Assembly: GCF_022761015.1 (NCBI RefSeq)
Contig: NZ_JAKWJQ010000005.1
Location: 186,001-250,000 of the forward strand
Direction: 5' to 3'
Length of the DNA: 64,000 nucleotides
DNA from: Humibacter sp. RRB41
GTDB taxonomy: Bacteria > Actinomycetota > Actinomycetes > Actinomycetales > Microbacteriaceae
The notes under the pieces are model-generated. The model worked only from the letters and a program-made list of their open reading frames with translations, ran no database searches and was not told the origin of the DNA. Position numbers and translations under genes: made by a program. Of this stretch, positions 1 through 8,421 are shown piece after piece. Position 1 is the first letter of the stretch. Every line of letters begins with the position of its first letter.

Positions 1-201
1 GCCCAGCGACGGGGTGAGCGACAGGATCACGACGGCGACGATGGGGACCAGCACGACCGCGGTGATGACGAAGATCGCCAGCAGACGCCACCATTTGCCG
101 CGCTCGCCCAACTCGGACAAGGAGCGACGTTTGCCGCCGGCGTTCACGCCGACGTGCAGCTCACCGGTGATGGGCAGGCCGGTTGCGGTTTCGGTGCTCA
201 T
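1..201 (-). CDS. Carbohydrate ABC transporter permease, N-terminal part
   Basis: Only the first 67 codons are inside the window; the gene runs off the left edge. The protein starts MSTETATGLPITGELHVG, has a short hydrophilic cytoplasmic stretch and then the first membrane helix (LLAIFVITAVVLVPIVAVV). That is the usual N-terminus of the second (MalG-type) inner-membrane subunit of a sugar importer. Its ATG overlaps the stop codon of the upstream permease by 4 bases (ATGA), so the two are translationally coupled. The role comes from context and N-terminal shape, because the EAA loop lies outside the window. Confidence 0.75.
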   Translation of the reverse strand, partial: MSTETATGLPITGELHVGVNAGGKRRSLSELGERGKWWRLLAIFVITAVVLVPIVAVVILSLTPSLG

Positions 202-1160
202 TCGATGTTCACCTTCCTAATCTGGCGGTACAGCAGCACCGAGATGATCACCAAGACGATGGTCATCAGGAACGCGATCGCGACACCGGGGCCGACCTGG
301 TAGTTCTGGAACACGGTCTGGTAGGCGAGCACGACCAGGGATTGGGTGGCGTTGACCGGTCCGCCGCCGGTCAACAGGAAGATCGTCGGAAAGTCGTTGA
401 CGCAGAAGATCGTCATCAGGATCCACGACACGTACGTGGTGCGGGAGATCATCGGCAGCGTGATCTGTGTGAACGTCTGCCAGGTTCCCGCGCCGTCGAC
501 CTTGGATGCCTCGTACACGTTGGTGTCCACCGACGCCAGTGCAGACGACATCATCATCATCATGAACGGGAAGCTGATCCAGACCTTGAACACGCACACC
601 GTGATCTGGGCGAGAAGCGGATCCGCGAGAAAGAGCACGTTCCCGAAGCCCAACGCGTGCGCCAGGAGGGGCAGCGGAGACTGCGGGGTGGCGACGAGCC
701 AGTTCCACGACGTCGCCGACACCACAGTGGGAACGACCCACGGCAACAGCAGCAGCACCTTGAAGAGCCCGCCGGCAGGGATCCGGGTGCGCAGCAGCAA
801 CCCCAGCCCCAGCCCGGCAGCCCAGGAACCGAACACACCGACCACGGTGAAGACCAGGGTGAACAACGCGGCATGCCAGAACCCCGGCTGCTGCACCACG
901 TCGATGTAGTTCGCGAACCCGACGAACGCGCCGGAATCGATCAGATCCCCATTACGGGTGGACTGCCATCCGGCGTAGATCACCGGGTACAGGTTCAACA
1001 GAACCAGAAGCACCAACGACGGCAGAGCGAACAAAAAGAACGTCCACGTGTGGGACATCGCACGGCCACGCTTGCCTTTACCAGGCGAGCGCCCCGAACC
1101 GGCCACTCCCACACCGTTCCGCGCCTTCTTCAGCGCACCGGCCACGGACTCGGTCGACAT
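198..1160 (-). CDS. Carbohydrate ABC transporter permease (MalF/UgpA type)
   Basis: A 320-residue inner-membrane subunit of a binding-protein-dependent sugar importer. After about 35 basic residues come six predicted helices: FALPSLVLLVLLNLYPVIYA near residue 45, then segments near 100, 135, 190, 245 and 290. The EAA-type loop that contacts the ATPase is visible around residues 215-235 (YEASKVDGAGTWQTFTQITL). It lies in an operon behind the solute-binding protein and overlaps the next permease by 4 bases. No ATPase gene is present in the window, so the pair probably uses an MsmX/MsiK-type ATPase encoded elsewhere or further left. The substrate cannot be read from sequence. Confidence 0.9.
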   Translation of the reverse strand: MSTESVAGALKKARNGVGVAGSGRSPGKGKRGRAMSHTWTFFLFALPSLVLLVLLNLYPVIYAGWQSTRNGDLIDSGAFVGFANYIDVVQQPGFWHAALFTLVFTVVGVFGSWAAGLGLGLLLRTRIPAGGLFKVLLLLPWVVPTVVSATSWNWLVATPQSPLPLLAHALGFGNVLFLADPLLAQITVCVFKVWISFPFMMMMMSSALASVDTNVYEASKVDGAGTWQTFTQITLPMISRTTYVSWILMTIFCVNDFPTIFLLTGGGPVNATQSLVVLAYQTVFQNYQVGPGVAIAFLMTIVLVIISVLLYRQIRKVNIE

Positions 1161-1212
1161 TGAGCTTCTCCTTTGACAGCTGTTCTCAGTAAAAACCTTG
1201 AAGAGTGAAAAC

Positions 1213-1246
1213 GGGTGGGCCTCTGCTCGCGCCGAGGCCCACCCGA
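1213..1246 (-). terminator. Strong hairpin between binding-protein and permease genes
   Basis: Perfect 12-bp inverted repeat (CGGGTGGGCCTC / GAGGCCCACCCG) with a 10-nt loop, followed on the minus strand by TTTT. It lies 10 bp past the stop of the solute-binding gene and about 50 bp before the permease start. Such a site usually acts as a partial terminator or 3'-end protector, giving more binding protein than permease. Confidence 0.75.
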
Positions 1247-1255
1247 ATCCGGTCC

Positions 1256-2581
1256 TTACTTCATCAGACCTTCGATGGCGTTCTGCAACGTCGTCAGAGC
1301 ACTCTTGGCATCCGTCTTACCACCGAGGATCGCCTGCGAGAAGGTGATCATCGGCTGGGTGCCGTCAACGGTGTTCGCGATGTTGTAGAACAGGCCCTTT
1401 CCGCCCGGGGCTGCCCAGGTGCCGTAGATCGGGTTCCAGTCCTTCAGGATCTTCACCGTCACCGGGTCGGCCTTGAGAACCGAAGTGTTCGCGATGGACT
1501 TCAGAGGGGGAAGGCCGATACCGGTCTTCTCCGTCCACAGCTTCGACATGTTCTTGTAGTAGTACGTCACGAACGCCTCTGAGCCCTTCTGGCTCGGGGT
1601 GTTCTTGTACATCATGATGTTGTTCGGGAAGTACAGACCGCCCTTGGTTCCGTGCGGACCGGTCAGCGGGTCGCCGACGACCATGTCGGCAGCGACATCG
1701 CCTCCGACGCTGGCTGCAAGGCCCGCGCCGTCCCAGCCGTAGCCGAACTTCTTGGCCTTCCACTGCGACTGCACGTTCGCGCTCGTGTAGGTCGCACCCG
1801 CTGGGTCGGAGTAGCCGTTCTTCACGAGTGAGAGCACGTACTCCATCGCCTCGACGTTGACGTCGGTGACGCAGTCCGGCTCCTTGCTCTTGTTGAACAG
1901 GCCGCCGCCGTTGTTGATCATGAAGGCGGTGAGGATGTGGCTGCCGGTGAAGTTGCCGGCACCCGCGCCGAGGCCGAAGCCGTACACGCCGATCTTCTTG
2001 AGCGCCGCGCAGACCTTCGTGTACTCGTCCCAGGTGGTGGGCACATCGACGCCCGCCTGCGAAAGCAGCGTCTTGTTGTACCACGAGCAACGAACGTCGA
2101 GGTTGTACGGCACAGCCGCATAGCCCTGGTCGGTCTTCATCGTGTCGAGCAGGCCGTCGAGGAAGTCGTCCTTCAGGCCGTTGCTGCTCCACGAACTGAT
2201 CAGGTCGTCCGCGTAGGCGATCTTGCCCTGGTGGGCGAACTGGAACGCCTGGGTTCCACCGCCCGAGCTCACTGCGGGACCCGTGTTCGATGCGACAGCC
2301 GAGGAGAACGTCTGGGTGAAGTTAGCCCACTGGATCTCCTGATAGGTCGCCGACGGAAGACTGCTCTTCGGCTTGTAAGCCAGCGTGATCTTCTTGTCGA
2401 GAGGGTTGAACGCGGTGCTGCCCCAGGGCATGTTCCAGAACTTCAGCGGCTTGCTGCTGCCGCCTCCGCCGCCGCTGGTACCGCCGGAGCAGGCTGCCAG
2501 AAGCGTTGTCGCGGCGACGCCGCCCGCGAGGCCGAGAAAGCCTCGTCGGGTGAAGGCTGCGCCAGTGGATTCCGATGCCAT
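1256..2581 (-). CDS. Sugar ABC transporter solute-binding lipoprotein
   Basis: A 441-residue extracellular binding protein of the family 1 extracellular solute-binding type. Residues 10-30 show a twin-arginine lipoprotein signal: TRRGFLGLAGG, a hydrophobic core, and the lipobox LLAAC with the lipidated Cys followed by a Ser/Gly linker. I chose the ATG at 2581 because it has a good ribosome site (AAAGGGA) directly upstream and places the signal at the N-terminus; a longer in-frame start at 2680 would bury it. It is first in the importer operon and sits next to a divergently placed pair of LacI-type operators. The ligand is unknown; neighbours suggest an oligosaccharide or glycoside. Confidence 0.9.
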   Translation of the reverse strand: MASESTGAAFTRRGFLGLAGGVAATTLLAACSGGTSGGGGGSSKPLKFWNMPWGSTAFNPLDKKITLAYKPKSSLPSATYQEIQWANFTQTFSSAVASNTGPAVSSGGGTQAFQFAHQGKIAYADDLISSWSSNGLKDDFLDGLLDTMKTDQGYAAVPYNLDVRCSWYNKTLLSQAGVDVPTTWDEYTKVCAALKKIGVYGFGLGAGAGNFTGSHILTAFMINNGGGLFNKSKEPDCVTDVNVEAMEYVLSLVKNGYSDPAGATYTSANVQSQWKAKKFGYGWDGAGLAASVGGDVAADMVVGDPLTGPHGTKGGLYFPNNIMMYKNTPSQKGSEAFVTYYYKNMSKLWTEKTGIGLPPLKSIANTSVLKADPVTVKILKDWNPIYGTWAAPGGKGLFYNIANTVDGTQPMITFSQAILGGKTDAKSALTTLQNAIEGLMK

Positions 2582-2730
2582 TATCAGATCCCTTTCCGTC
2601 CAGTCGGCGCGAGTGCGTCGGCCGGAGATTCTTCGTTGAATGTCAGGTGTTGGTGCGTTTGTCGTGGCCACGCCTTCCACGGCCGTGTTGGTTATCTTTC
2701 AGGCTTTTGTTGGGCGTGTCAACATTTACA

Positions 2731-2798
2731 AGTGCTCTCCCACGGGGGTTGCGGCTAACTGAGATCAAGATGTGATGAAAGTGTGGGAGCGCTCTCAC
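2731..2798. promoter_or_regulatory. Two LacI-type operator-like sites upstream of the binding-protein gene
   Basis: Near-palindrome GTGGGAGCGCTCTCAC (2783-2798, 14 of 16 positions symmetric) and a second half-related site AGTGCTCTCCCAC (2731-2743). The GGGAGCGCTCTCA core is the classic form bound by LacI-family sugar regulators. The sites sit 150-215 bp ahead of the ABC importer start and just beyond the 3' end of the adjacent lacI-type gene, which is the likely regulator. Confidence 0.65.
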
Positions 2799-2837
2799 GG
2801 ACACGCTATACGACAAAATCTCACCGCGCCAAACCCG

Positions 2838-3908
2838 TTACCGAGCCGTTGTCGTCGATCCCCGGACCACCAGCTCGGTCGAGAGCTCTTCGCGTGCCGA
2901 TCCCGAGTGGCCCCCGGAGCGCATGCGCAGCAGCATGCGCATCGCGGCAGCCGCCATCTGCTCTATCGGCTGCCGCACCGTGGTCATCGCCGGCGTGATC
3001 CACGAAGACTCCGGAAGATCGTCGAACCCGACCACGCTCAGCCGATCGGGAATCGCGACACCCAACGCGCCGGCCGCCTGGTAGACGCCCAGGGCCATCT
3101 CGTCGGAGCACGCGAAGACGGCCGACGGGGGAGAGGCGGAGGCGAGCATCCGTTCCGCGACGGATGCCGCTGCGTCGCGGTTCCAGGGGGCGTGACCGAT
3201 GCGCCTGTGCTGCAGTTCGATGCCGGCCTGCTCCAGGCCGGCCCTGAACCCGTCGACTCGCGCTCTGCCGTAGCGGTAGTCGCCCTCGCCTGCGATCAGG
3301 CCGATGCGGCGGTGGCCGAGAGATGCCAGGTGCACGGCAGCTGCGTAACCGCCTGCCCAGTCCGTGGTGCCGATGCTCGGCGCGCCGGCCGCCGAGTCGG
3401 CGGACGGGTCGAGCAGCACCAGAGGGATGCCCGCGGCGTTCAGCGTCTGCAGCTGGGCGCTCGACGGAGTCAGAAGCGCCAGGGTTGCGCCGCGCGAGCG
3501 TCGGGCGAGCAGGCGGGCGACCCAGTCGGAACTCGCGTCCTGGCCAGGGCGCGAGACGGTGACGACCAGGTCGAGCCCCGCAGCGGCCGCAGCGCTCTCT
3601 GCCCCGCTCATCACGAGGTTCGCCCATGAGCCGCGCACTGTGCTGATCACGAGGTCGACGAGGCCGCCGGTCTCGTTGTCTGGCGCTCGGCCGGAGCGAG
3701 GGCGTCGACGATAGCCGGTCTGCTCGACGAGCCGCATGACGCGTTCCCTGGTGGCGACCGAGACATCGGAGCGGCCGTTCAGCACCTTCGACACCGTCGG
3801 CACCGTCGTTCCAGCGAGGCGCGCGAGCTCTGCCATCGTGACACCGCCTGGCGCATCGATGCCGTCGGCGTGTGCGCTCCACGGTGTGATCGCCCCCGGA
3901 TCGCTCAT
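2838..3908 (-). CDS. LacI family transcriptional regulator
   Basis: A 356-residue DNA-binding regulator. Residues 22-72 form the LacI helix-turn-helix and hinge (VTMAELARLAGTTVPTVSKV, then LNGRSDVS). The rest is a periplasmic-binding-protein-like effector domain with typical stretches such as GHRRIGLIAGEG and AVFACSDEMALGVYQAAGALG. It lies upstream of and parallel to the ABC importer, and divergent from the dehydrogenase/isomerase operon. A perfect 14-bp palindrome lies 18 bp before its start codon, so it probably represses itself and the divergent operon. An internal ATG at codon 25 is a possible alternative start but would clip the HTH. The effector sugar is unknown. Confidence 0.92.
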   Translation of the reverse strand: MSDPGAITPWSAHADGIDAPGGVTMAELARLAGTTVPTVSKVLNGRSDVSVATRERVMRLVEQTGYRRRPRSGRAPDNETGGLVDLVISTVRGSWANLVMSGAESAAAAAGLDLVVTVSRPGQDASSDWVARLLARRSRGATLALLTPSSAQLQTLNAAGIPLVLLDPSADSAAGAPSIGTTDWAGGYAAAVHLASLGHRRIGLIAGEGDYRYGRARVDGFRAGLEQAGIELQHRRIGHAPWNRDAAASVAERMLASASPPSAVFACSDEMALGVYQAAGALGVAIPDRLSVVGFDDLPESSWITPAMTTVRQPIEQMAAAAMRMLLRMRSGGHSGSAREELSTELVVRGSTTTAR

Positions 3909-3925
3909 GTCGGCATCCTAATAGG

Positions 3926-4027
3926 AAGTTGCGCAACTTGCGAGGATGGCTGTCGCTTGATTGCGGTGATGATCGGTGCGAAGATTGGGAAGACCGCGTC
4001 GCACGGTCTCGTCAACTTGCGCAACAA
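3926..4027. promoter_or_regulatory. Pair of TTGCGCAA operators in the divergent lacI / dehydrogenase region
   Basis: A perfect 14-bp palindrome AAGTTGCGCAACTT at 3926-3939 and a related site AACTTGCGCAACAA at 4014-4027 share the core TTGCGCAA. The centres are 88 bp apart. One flanks the lacI-type start (3908) and the other lies just before the ribosome site of the gene at 4038. Symmetry with a central CpG and the position suggest a LacI-family operator pair, possibly supporting looping. Confidence 0.65.
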
Positions 4028-4037
4028 GGGAGTCGCA

Positions 4038-5219
4038 ATGGCAGAAAACACGCCGCGGTTACGTATCGGCATGGTGGGGTACGCGTTCATGGGCGCGGTT
4101 CATTCGCACGCCTGGCGCACCGCTCACCGCTTCTTCGACCTTCCGCTCACGCCCGAGCTGACCGCTGTCGCCGGCCGCAACCTCGCCGCGGTCACTGCAG
4201 CCGCGGAACGACAGGGCTGGAAGAGTGTCGAGACCGACTGGCGTCGGCTGGTCGAGCGCGACGACATCGACCTCATCGACATCTGCACGCCCGGCAATAC
4301 CCACCGCGAGATCGCGATCGCCGCTCTTCAGGCTGGCAAGCATGTTCTCTGCGAGAAGCCCCTGGCCAACACCGTTGAGGAAGCGGAGGAGATGGCGGAT
4401 GTCGCGCGAGCGGCAGCGGCGAACGGCGTGTTCGCGATGTGCGGGTTCACGTATCGCCGCACGCCGGCGCTCACGCTCGCGAAGCGCTTCGTCGACGAGG
4501 GGCGGCTCGGAGAAATCCGTCACGTGCGCGCGCAGTATCTGCAGGACTGGCTGAGCGACGCGGATGCCCCGCTCACCTGGCGCATGGACAAGGCGAAGGC
4601 CGGCAGCGGCGCGCTGGGTGACATCGGAGCCCACAGCATCGACACGGCGCAGTGGATCACCGGTTCCGACATCGCCGGCGTCTCGGCGATCATGAAGACA
4701 TTCGTCGGCGAGCGACCGGTCGGTGGCGACCTCGTCGGGCTCGGTGGCAAGGGCGCAAGTGACGCCGAGAAGGGCCCGGTCACCGTCGACGACGCGACGG
4801 CATTCACGGCGCGCTTCGACAACGGGGCCATCGGGGTGTTCGAAGCGACTCGATTCGCGCTCGGCCGCAAGAACGCGATGCGCATCGAGGTCAACGGCTC
4901 GATGGGGGCGATCGCGTTCGACTTCGAGGAGTCGAACGTCTTGCAGTACTTCGACGGTTCGGACGACCAGGCCGCGCAGGGATTCCGGCGCATCATCGTG
5001 ACGGAGCCGGTGCATCCGTACGTCGGCAACTGGTGGCCGGCAGGCCACGGGCTCGGCTACGAGCACGGTTTCACGCACCAGGTCGTCGACCTCGTGAACG
5101 CCATCTCGGCCGGCGAGCAGCCGCGGCCGTCGTTCGACGATGCGCTACGGGTGCAGCGGGTGCTGGCAGCGGTCGAGGCATCTGCCGGCGATCGCTCGAC
5201 ATGGCACGCCATCTCGTGA
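4038..5219 (+). CDS. Gfo/Idh/MocA family oxidoreductase
   Basis: A 393-residue NAD(P)-dependent sugar or polyol dehydrogenase. The N-terminal Rossmann fold begins RLRIGMVGYAFMGAVHSHAW, and the conserved family lysine sits in the CEKPLANTVEEA motif (around residue 100). A C-terminal alpha/beta substrate domain follows, with the GDIGAHSIDTAQWITG stretch supplying the catalytic His region. The start at 4038 is set by the ribosome site AAGGGAG just upstream; longer in-frame starts reach into the operator region. First gene of an operon with a TIM-barrel isomerase, ThuA-like protein and a second dehydrogenase, a set typical of keto-sugar interconversion. The substrate is not determined. Confidence 0.9.
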   Translation: MAENTPRLRIGMVGYAFMGAVHSHAWRTAHRFFDLPLTPELTAVAGRNLAAVTAAAERQGWKSVETDWRRLVERDDIDLIDICTPGNTHREIAIAALQAGKHVLCEKPLANTVEEAEEMADVARAAAANGVFAMCGFTYRRTPALTLAKRFVDEGRLGEIRHVRAQYLQDWLSDADAPLTWRMDKAKAGSGALGDIGAHSIDTAQWITGSDIAGVSAIMKTFVGERPVGGDLVGLGGKGASDAEKGPVTVDDATAFTARFDNGAIGVFEATRFALGRKNAMRIEVNGSMGAIAFDFEESNVLQYFDGSDDQAAQGFRRIIVTEPVHPYVGNWWPAGHGLGYEHGFTHQVVDLVNAISAGEQPRPSFDDALRVQRVLAAVEASAGDRSTWHAIS

Positions 5220-5249
5220 CGCTGCCGCCGCACTCGCCGACGTTCCCCC

Positions 5250-5308
5250 TTCAGGTCGCGAAAAGTGGGGTTCGAGGCCCTCGTAAAGCCCACTTTGCGC
5301 GACCTGAA
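5250..5308. repeat. Imperfect 20-bp inverted repeat with inner stem
   Basis: TTCAGGTCGCGAAAAGTGGG (5250-5269) is matched by its reverse complement at 5289-5308 with one mismatch. The 19-nt spacer contains a smaller stem (GAGG/CCTC). It lies between two co-directional genes, 30 bp after one stop and 55 bp before the next start. It lacks a T-run, so it looks more like a REP/MITE-type extragenic palindrome or an mRNA processing hairpin than a terminator. Confidence 0.7.
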
Positions 5309-5363
5309 CGGGTGGGTCACGGGGGATGACAAAAGTCGAGGCAATCAAGAAGGAGGAGGGACG

Positions 5364-6371
5364 ATGACTCGTCCGATCACGTTGTTCACCGGCCAGTGGG
5401 CCGATCTGCCGTTCGAAGAGGTCGCTCGCCTCGCAGGCGAGTGGGGCTACGACGGCCTCGAGATCGCCAGTTGGGGTGACCACCTCGACGTCAACCGTGC
5501 GGTCTCGGACCCGGCGTATGTGGCGAATCGGTTGGAGATCCTCGAGCGCAACGGCCTGAAGGTCTTCACGATCTCGAACCACCTGGTCGGCCAGGCCGTG
5601 TGCGACGACCCGATCGACCAGCGCCACCAGGACATCGTTCCCCCGCATGTGTGGGGCGACGGTGACCCCGAAGGTGTGCGCCAACGGGCGGCCGAGGAGC
5701 TCAAGCAGACGGCGCGCGCGGCGGCAGCGCTTGGCGTGAAGACCGTCACCGGCTTCACGGGGTCCAAGATCTGGAAGACGATCGCCGGCTTCCCTCCCGT
5801 GCCGGAGTCGATGATCGATGACGGCTACCAGGACTTCGCGGACCGTTGGAATCCCATCCTCGACGTCTTCGACGAGGTGGGTGTGAGATTCGCCCTCGAG
5901 CCGCACCCGAGCGAGGTCGCGTTCGACTATTGGTCGTCGAAGCGCACGCTCGAGGCGATCGGCAATCGGGATGCCTTCGGGTTCAACTTCGACCCGTCGC
6001 ACTTCGTATGGCAGCAGATCGACCCCGTGACATTCCTTCAGGATTTCGCCGACAAGATCTACCACGTGCACTGCAAGGAGTCGGTGACGCAGCTCAACGG
6101 CCGCAACGGCCGGCTCGCCTCGCACTTGCCGTGGGGAGACCCCCGCCGCGGCTGGGACTTCGTCTCGACCGGGCACGGCGAGGTTCCGTGGGAGCCGATC
6201 TTCCGCACCCTGAACTGGATCGGCTACGAGGGTCCGACGAGCGTGGAGTGGGAGGACGCCGGCATGGACCGCCTGGTCGGCGGACCGGAGGCGCTCGCCT
6301 TCGTGCGCAACCTCGCCACCATCACGCCGCCTGCGGCCGCCTTCGACGCCGCCTTCTCGCAGAGCCGCTGA
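5364..6371 (+). CDS. Sugar phosphate isomerase/epimerase-like TIM barrel (xylose isomerase-like)
   Basis: A 335-residue soluble protein of the AP-endonuclease-2 / xylose-isomerase-like barrel family. Metal-binding acids and histidines are visible in ALEPHPSEV (Glu/His), [11 protein letters not shown] (Asp/His), IYHVHCKES (His) and [10 protein letters not shown] (Glu near the C-terminus). The ATG at 5364 follows a very strong ribosome site (AAGGAGGAGGG). Family members isomerise, epimerise or dehydrate keto-sugars, and the neighbouring Gfo/Idh/MocA enzymes and ThuA-like protein fit a pathway through 3-keto sugars. The exact reaction is unknown. Confidence 0.9.
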   Translation: MTRPITLFTGQWADLPFEEVARLAGEWGYDGLEIASWGDHLDVNRAVSDPAYVANRLEILERNGLKVFTISNHLVGQAVCDDPIDQRHQDIVPPHVWGDGDPEGVRQRAAEELKQTARAAAALGVKTVTGFTGSKIWKTIAGFPPVPESMIDDGYQDFADRWNPILDVFDEVGVRFALEPHPSEVAFDYWSSKRTLEAIGNRDAFGFNFDPSHFVWQQIDPVTFLQDFADKIYHVHCKESVTQLNGRNGRLASHLPWGDPRRGWDFVSTGHGEVPWEPIFRTLNWIGYEGPTSVEWEDAGMDRLVGGPEALAFVRNLATITPPAAAFDAAFSQSR

Positions 6372-6424
6372 CATTTCAGTTCCCTGAGGGAGCGGAAATC
6401 CATCAAACGAACAGAAAGCCTGAC

Positions 6425-7171
6425 ATGACTGACGCAACGCGTCGCGCGCTCATCGTGCGCGGCGGCTGGGACGGCCACGAGCCCGTCCAGACCACCGAAT
6501 CCTTCATCCCCTTCCTCGAGGCGAACGGCTTCGAGGTGCGGGTCGAGGAATCGCCGGCCGTGTACACCGACGCGGAGTACATGGACACCGTCGACCTGCT
6601 CGTGCAGGTCAACACGATGAACTCCATCGAGAAGGACGAGATGGAGGGCCTCGATCGCGCTGTTCGGAACGGCATGGGCATGGCCGGCTGGCACGGCGGC
6701 ATCGCGGATTCCTACCGCAACACCGCCGACTACCTGCACATGATCGGCGGCCAGTTCGCGCACCACGCGAACAAGGCGCCGAAGGACCAGCTGGCCGGCG
6801 AGCAGTCCGACAACTACATCCCCTACACCGTGCACATCACCGAGCTCGGCAAGGTGCACCCGATCACACAGGGCATCGCGGACTTCGATCTCGTCACCGA
6901 GCAGTACTGGGTGCTCAGCGACGAACTGAACGACGTGCTCGCCACCACCACGCAGGCGGTTCGTCCGTGGGATGCCTGGCACCGGCCGGTCACCGCCCCC
7001 GCGATCTGGACCCGCTTGTGGGGCGACGGCCGCATCTTCGTCTCCGCCCCTGGCCACAAGCTCGAGGTCGTCGACGACCCCAACGTGCGCACGATCATCG
7101 AGCGCGGCCTGCTCTGGGCGGCCCGCGGTTCGGGACAGCCGGCGCCTTCCGCGGCGGAGGTCGCAGAATGA
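6425..7171 (+). CDS. ThuA domain-containing protein
   Basis: A 248-residue protein of the ThuA family (class I glutamine amidotransferase-like fold). Diagnostic parts are RRALIVRGGWDGHEPVQTTE near the N-terminus, the AGWHGGIADSYR stretch around residue 82-93, and a PITQGIADF segment. Rhizobial ThuA acts with the dehydrogenase ThuB in trehalose/maltitol catabolism through 3-keto intermediates. Here it sits between the barrel isomerase and a second dehydrogenase and overlaps the latter by 4 bases, the expected partner arrangement. It is named after the family; its own activity is not shown. Confidence 0.9.
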   Translation: MTDATRRALIVRGGWDGHEPVQTTESFIPFLEANGFEVRVEESPAVYTDAEYMDTVDLLVQVNTMNSIEKDEMEGLDRAVRNGMGMAGWHGGIADSYRNTADYLHMIGGQFAHHANKAPKDQLAGEQSDNYIPYTVHITELGKVHPITQGIADFDLVTEQYWVLSDELNDVLATTTQAVRPWDAWHRPVTAPAIWTRLWGDGRIFVSAPGHKLEVVDDPNVRTIIERGLLWAARGSGQPAPSAAEVAE

Positions 7172-8262
7172 GCACGTTGCGCGTCGGCGTGATCGGCGTC
7201 GGAAACATCAGTGCGCAATACTTCGCGCACATCCCATCGCTGCCGAACCTCGAGCTCGTCGCCGTCGCAGACGTCAACGAGGAGCGCGCCCGTGAGGTCG
7301 CGGCGGAGCAGGGAGTTCGTGCGCTCACGGTGGACGAACTGCTGGCGGATGCCGGCATCGACGCCGTGCTCAATCTCACGATTCCCGCGGTGCACGCTGC
7401 CGTCGGCATCCGTGCGCTCGAGTCCGGCAAGCACGTCTACGGCGAGAAGCCGCTCGCGCTGAACACTTCTGAGGCCGAGCCGATGCTGACGCTTGCAGCG
7501 GAGCGGGGCCTGCGCGTCGGGAGCGCGCCCGACACGGTGCTCGGCACGGGCATCCAGACCGCACGTCAGGTGCTGGACGCGGGTTCGATCGGAGAGCCGA
7601 TCGCCGCGGCGATCCACTGGAGCGCGCCGGGGCACGAGCTGTGGCATCCGGCCCCTGCCTTCTATTACCAGCCGGGTGGCGGGCCGCTGTTCGACATGGG
7701 GCCGTACTACCTCACCAGCATCGTGACGCTGTTCGGCCCGGTCGCGCGGGTCTCGGGGGTTGCGACGGTCTCGAACCGCGAGCGCTCTGTCGCGACCGGT
7801 CCGCTCGCAGGCCAGGCGATCCCGGTGGATGTCGCAACTCACGTCAGCGCACTGCTCGAGCACGAGAACGGGCTGACGACGACCCTGACGGTGAGCTTCG
7901 ACGTGTGGAAGTCCCGCGCTCCGCTGTTCGAGGTGTTCGGCACAGAGGGCACCATGGCCGTGCCTGACCCCAACCGGTTCGACGGGGACGTCGAGATCGC
8001 GTCGGCGGCGACAAGAGAATGGGAGACCGTTCAGGTTTCGGCAGGTTGGGCGGATTCCGGCCGCGGCTTCGGCCTTGCCGACATGGCCCGTGCCATCGAG
8101 ACCGACCGGCCGCACAGGGCGAGCGGCGAGCTCGCGTTCCATGTGCTCGAGGTGATGGACGGCATCCTGCGCGCCGCCGCGGACCACGCCGTGGTCGAGA
8201 TCGTCAGCACGGTCGAACGCCCGGCACCCGTGCCGCTCGACTCGACGCCTGCTACCTGGTAG
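7168..8262 (+). CDS. Gfo/Idh/MocA family oxidoreductase (second copy)
   Basis: A 364-residue NAD(P)-dependent dehydrogenase, only distantly similar to the copy at 4038. The Rossmann motif is LRVGVIGVGNISAQYF, the active-site lysine lies in YGEKPLALNTSEA, and a GGGPLFDMGPYYLTS stretch provides the substrate-side motif. The ATG overlaps the ThuA stop (ATGA), so both are made together, as in ThuA/ThuB pairs. It may oxidise or reduce the C3 position of a glucoside. Substrate and direction are inferred only from company. Confidence 0.9.
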   Translation: MSTLRVGVIGVGNISAQYFAHIPSLPNLELVAVADVNEERAREVAAEQGVRALTVDELLADAGIDAVLNLTIPAVHAAVGIRALESGKHVYGEKPLALNTSEAEPMLTLAAERGLRVGSAPDTVLGTGIQTARQVLDAGSIGEPIAAAIHWSAPGHELWHPAPAFYYQPGGGPLFDMGPYYLTSIVTLFGPVARVSGVATVSNRERSVATGPLAGQAIPVDVATHVSALLEHENGLTTTLTVSFDVWKSRAPLFEVFGTEGTMAVPDPNRFDGDVEIASAATREWETVQVSAGWADSGRGFGLADMARAIETDRPHRASGELAFHVLEVMDGILRAAADHAVVEIVSTVERPAPVPLDSTPATW

Positions 8263-8421
8263 CCGGCGGCGTCGTCGTCACGAATCGTTTCGATCGCCAT
8301 GGGCTCCGGCACGGATGCCGCGCTATGGTGACGGGGTGCAACCGCTCTCTCGGTTGCGATTCACGTTCACCAAGGCGCCAGGCGTCCGTGCCCCGCTCGC
8401 GCGTCGATCAGGCAGGAAGAC

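Noticed and set aside
183-1163. Long plus-strand frame opposite the permease gene
   Set aside because: His/Gln/Arg-rich, no recognisable domain, and it mirrors the minus-strand permease; high-GC genes routinely leave open antisense frames.
5846-7171. Reading ThuA as a 441-residue fusion
   Set aside because: The upstream 193 codons are a shadow of the isomerase gene; the ThuA fold begins at the ATG at 6425.
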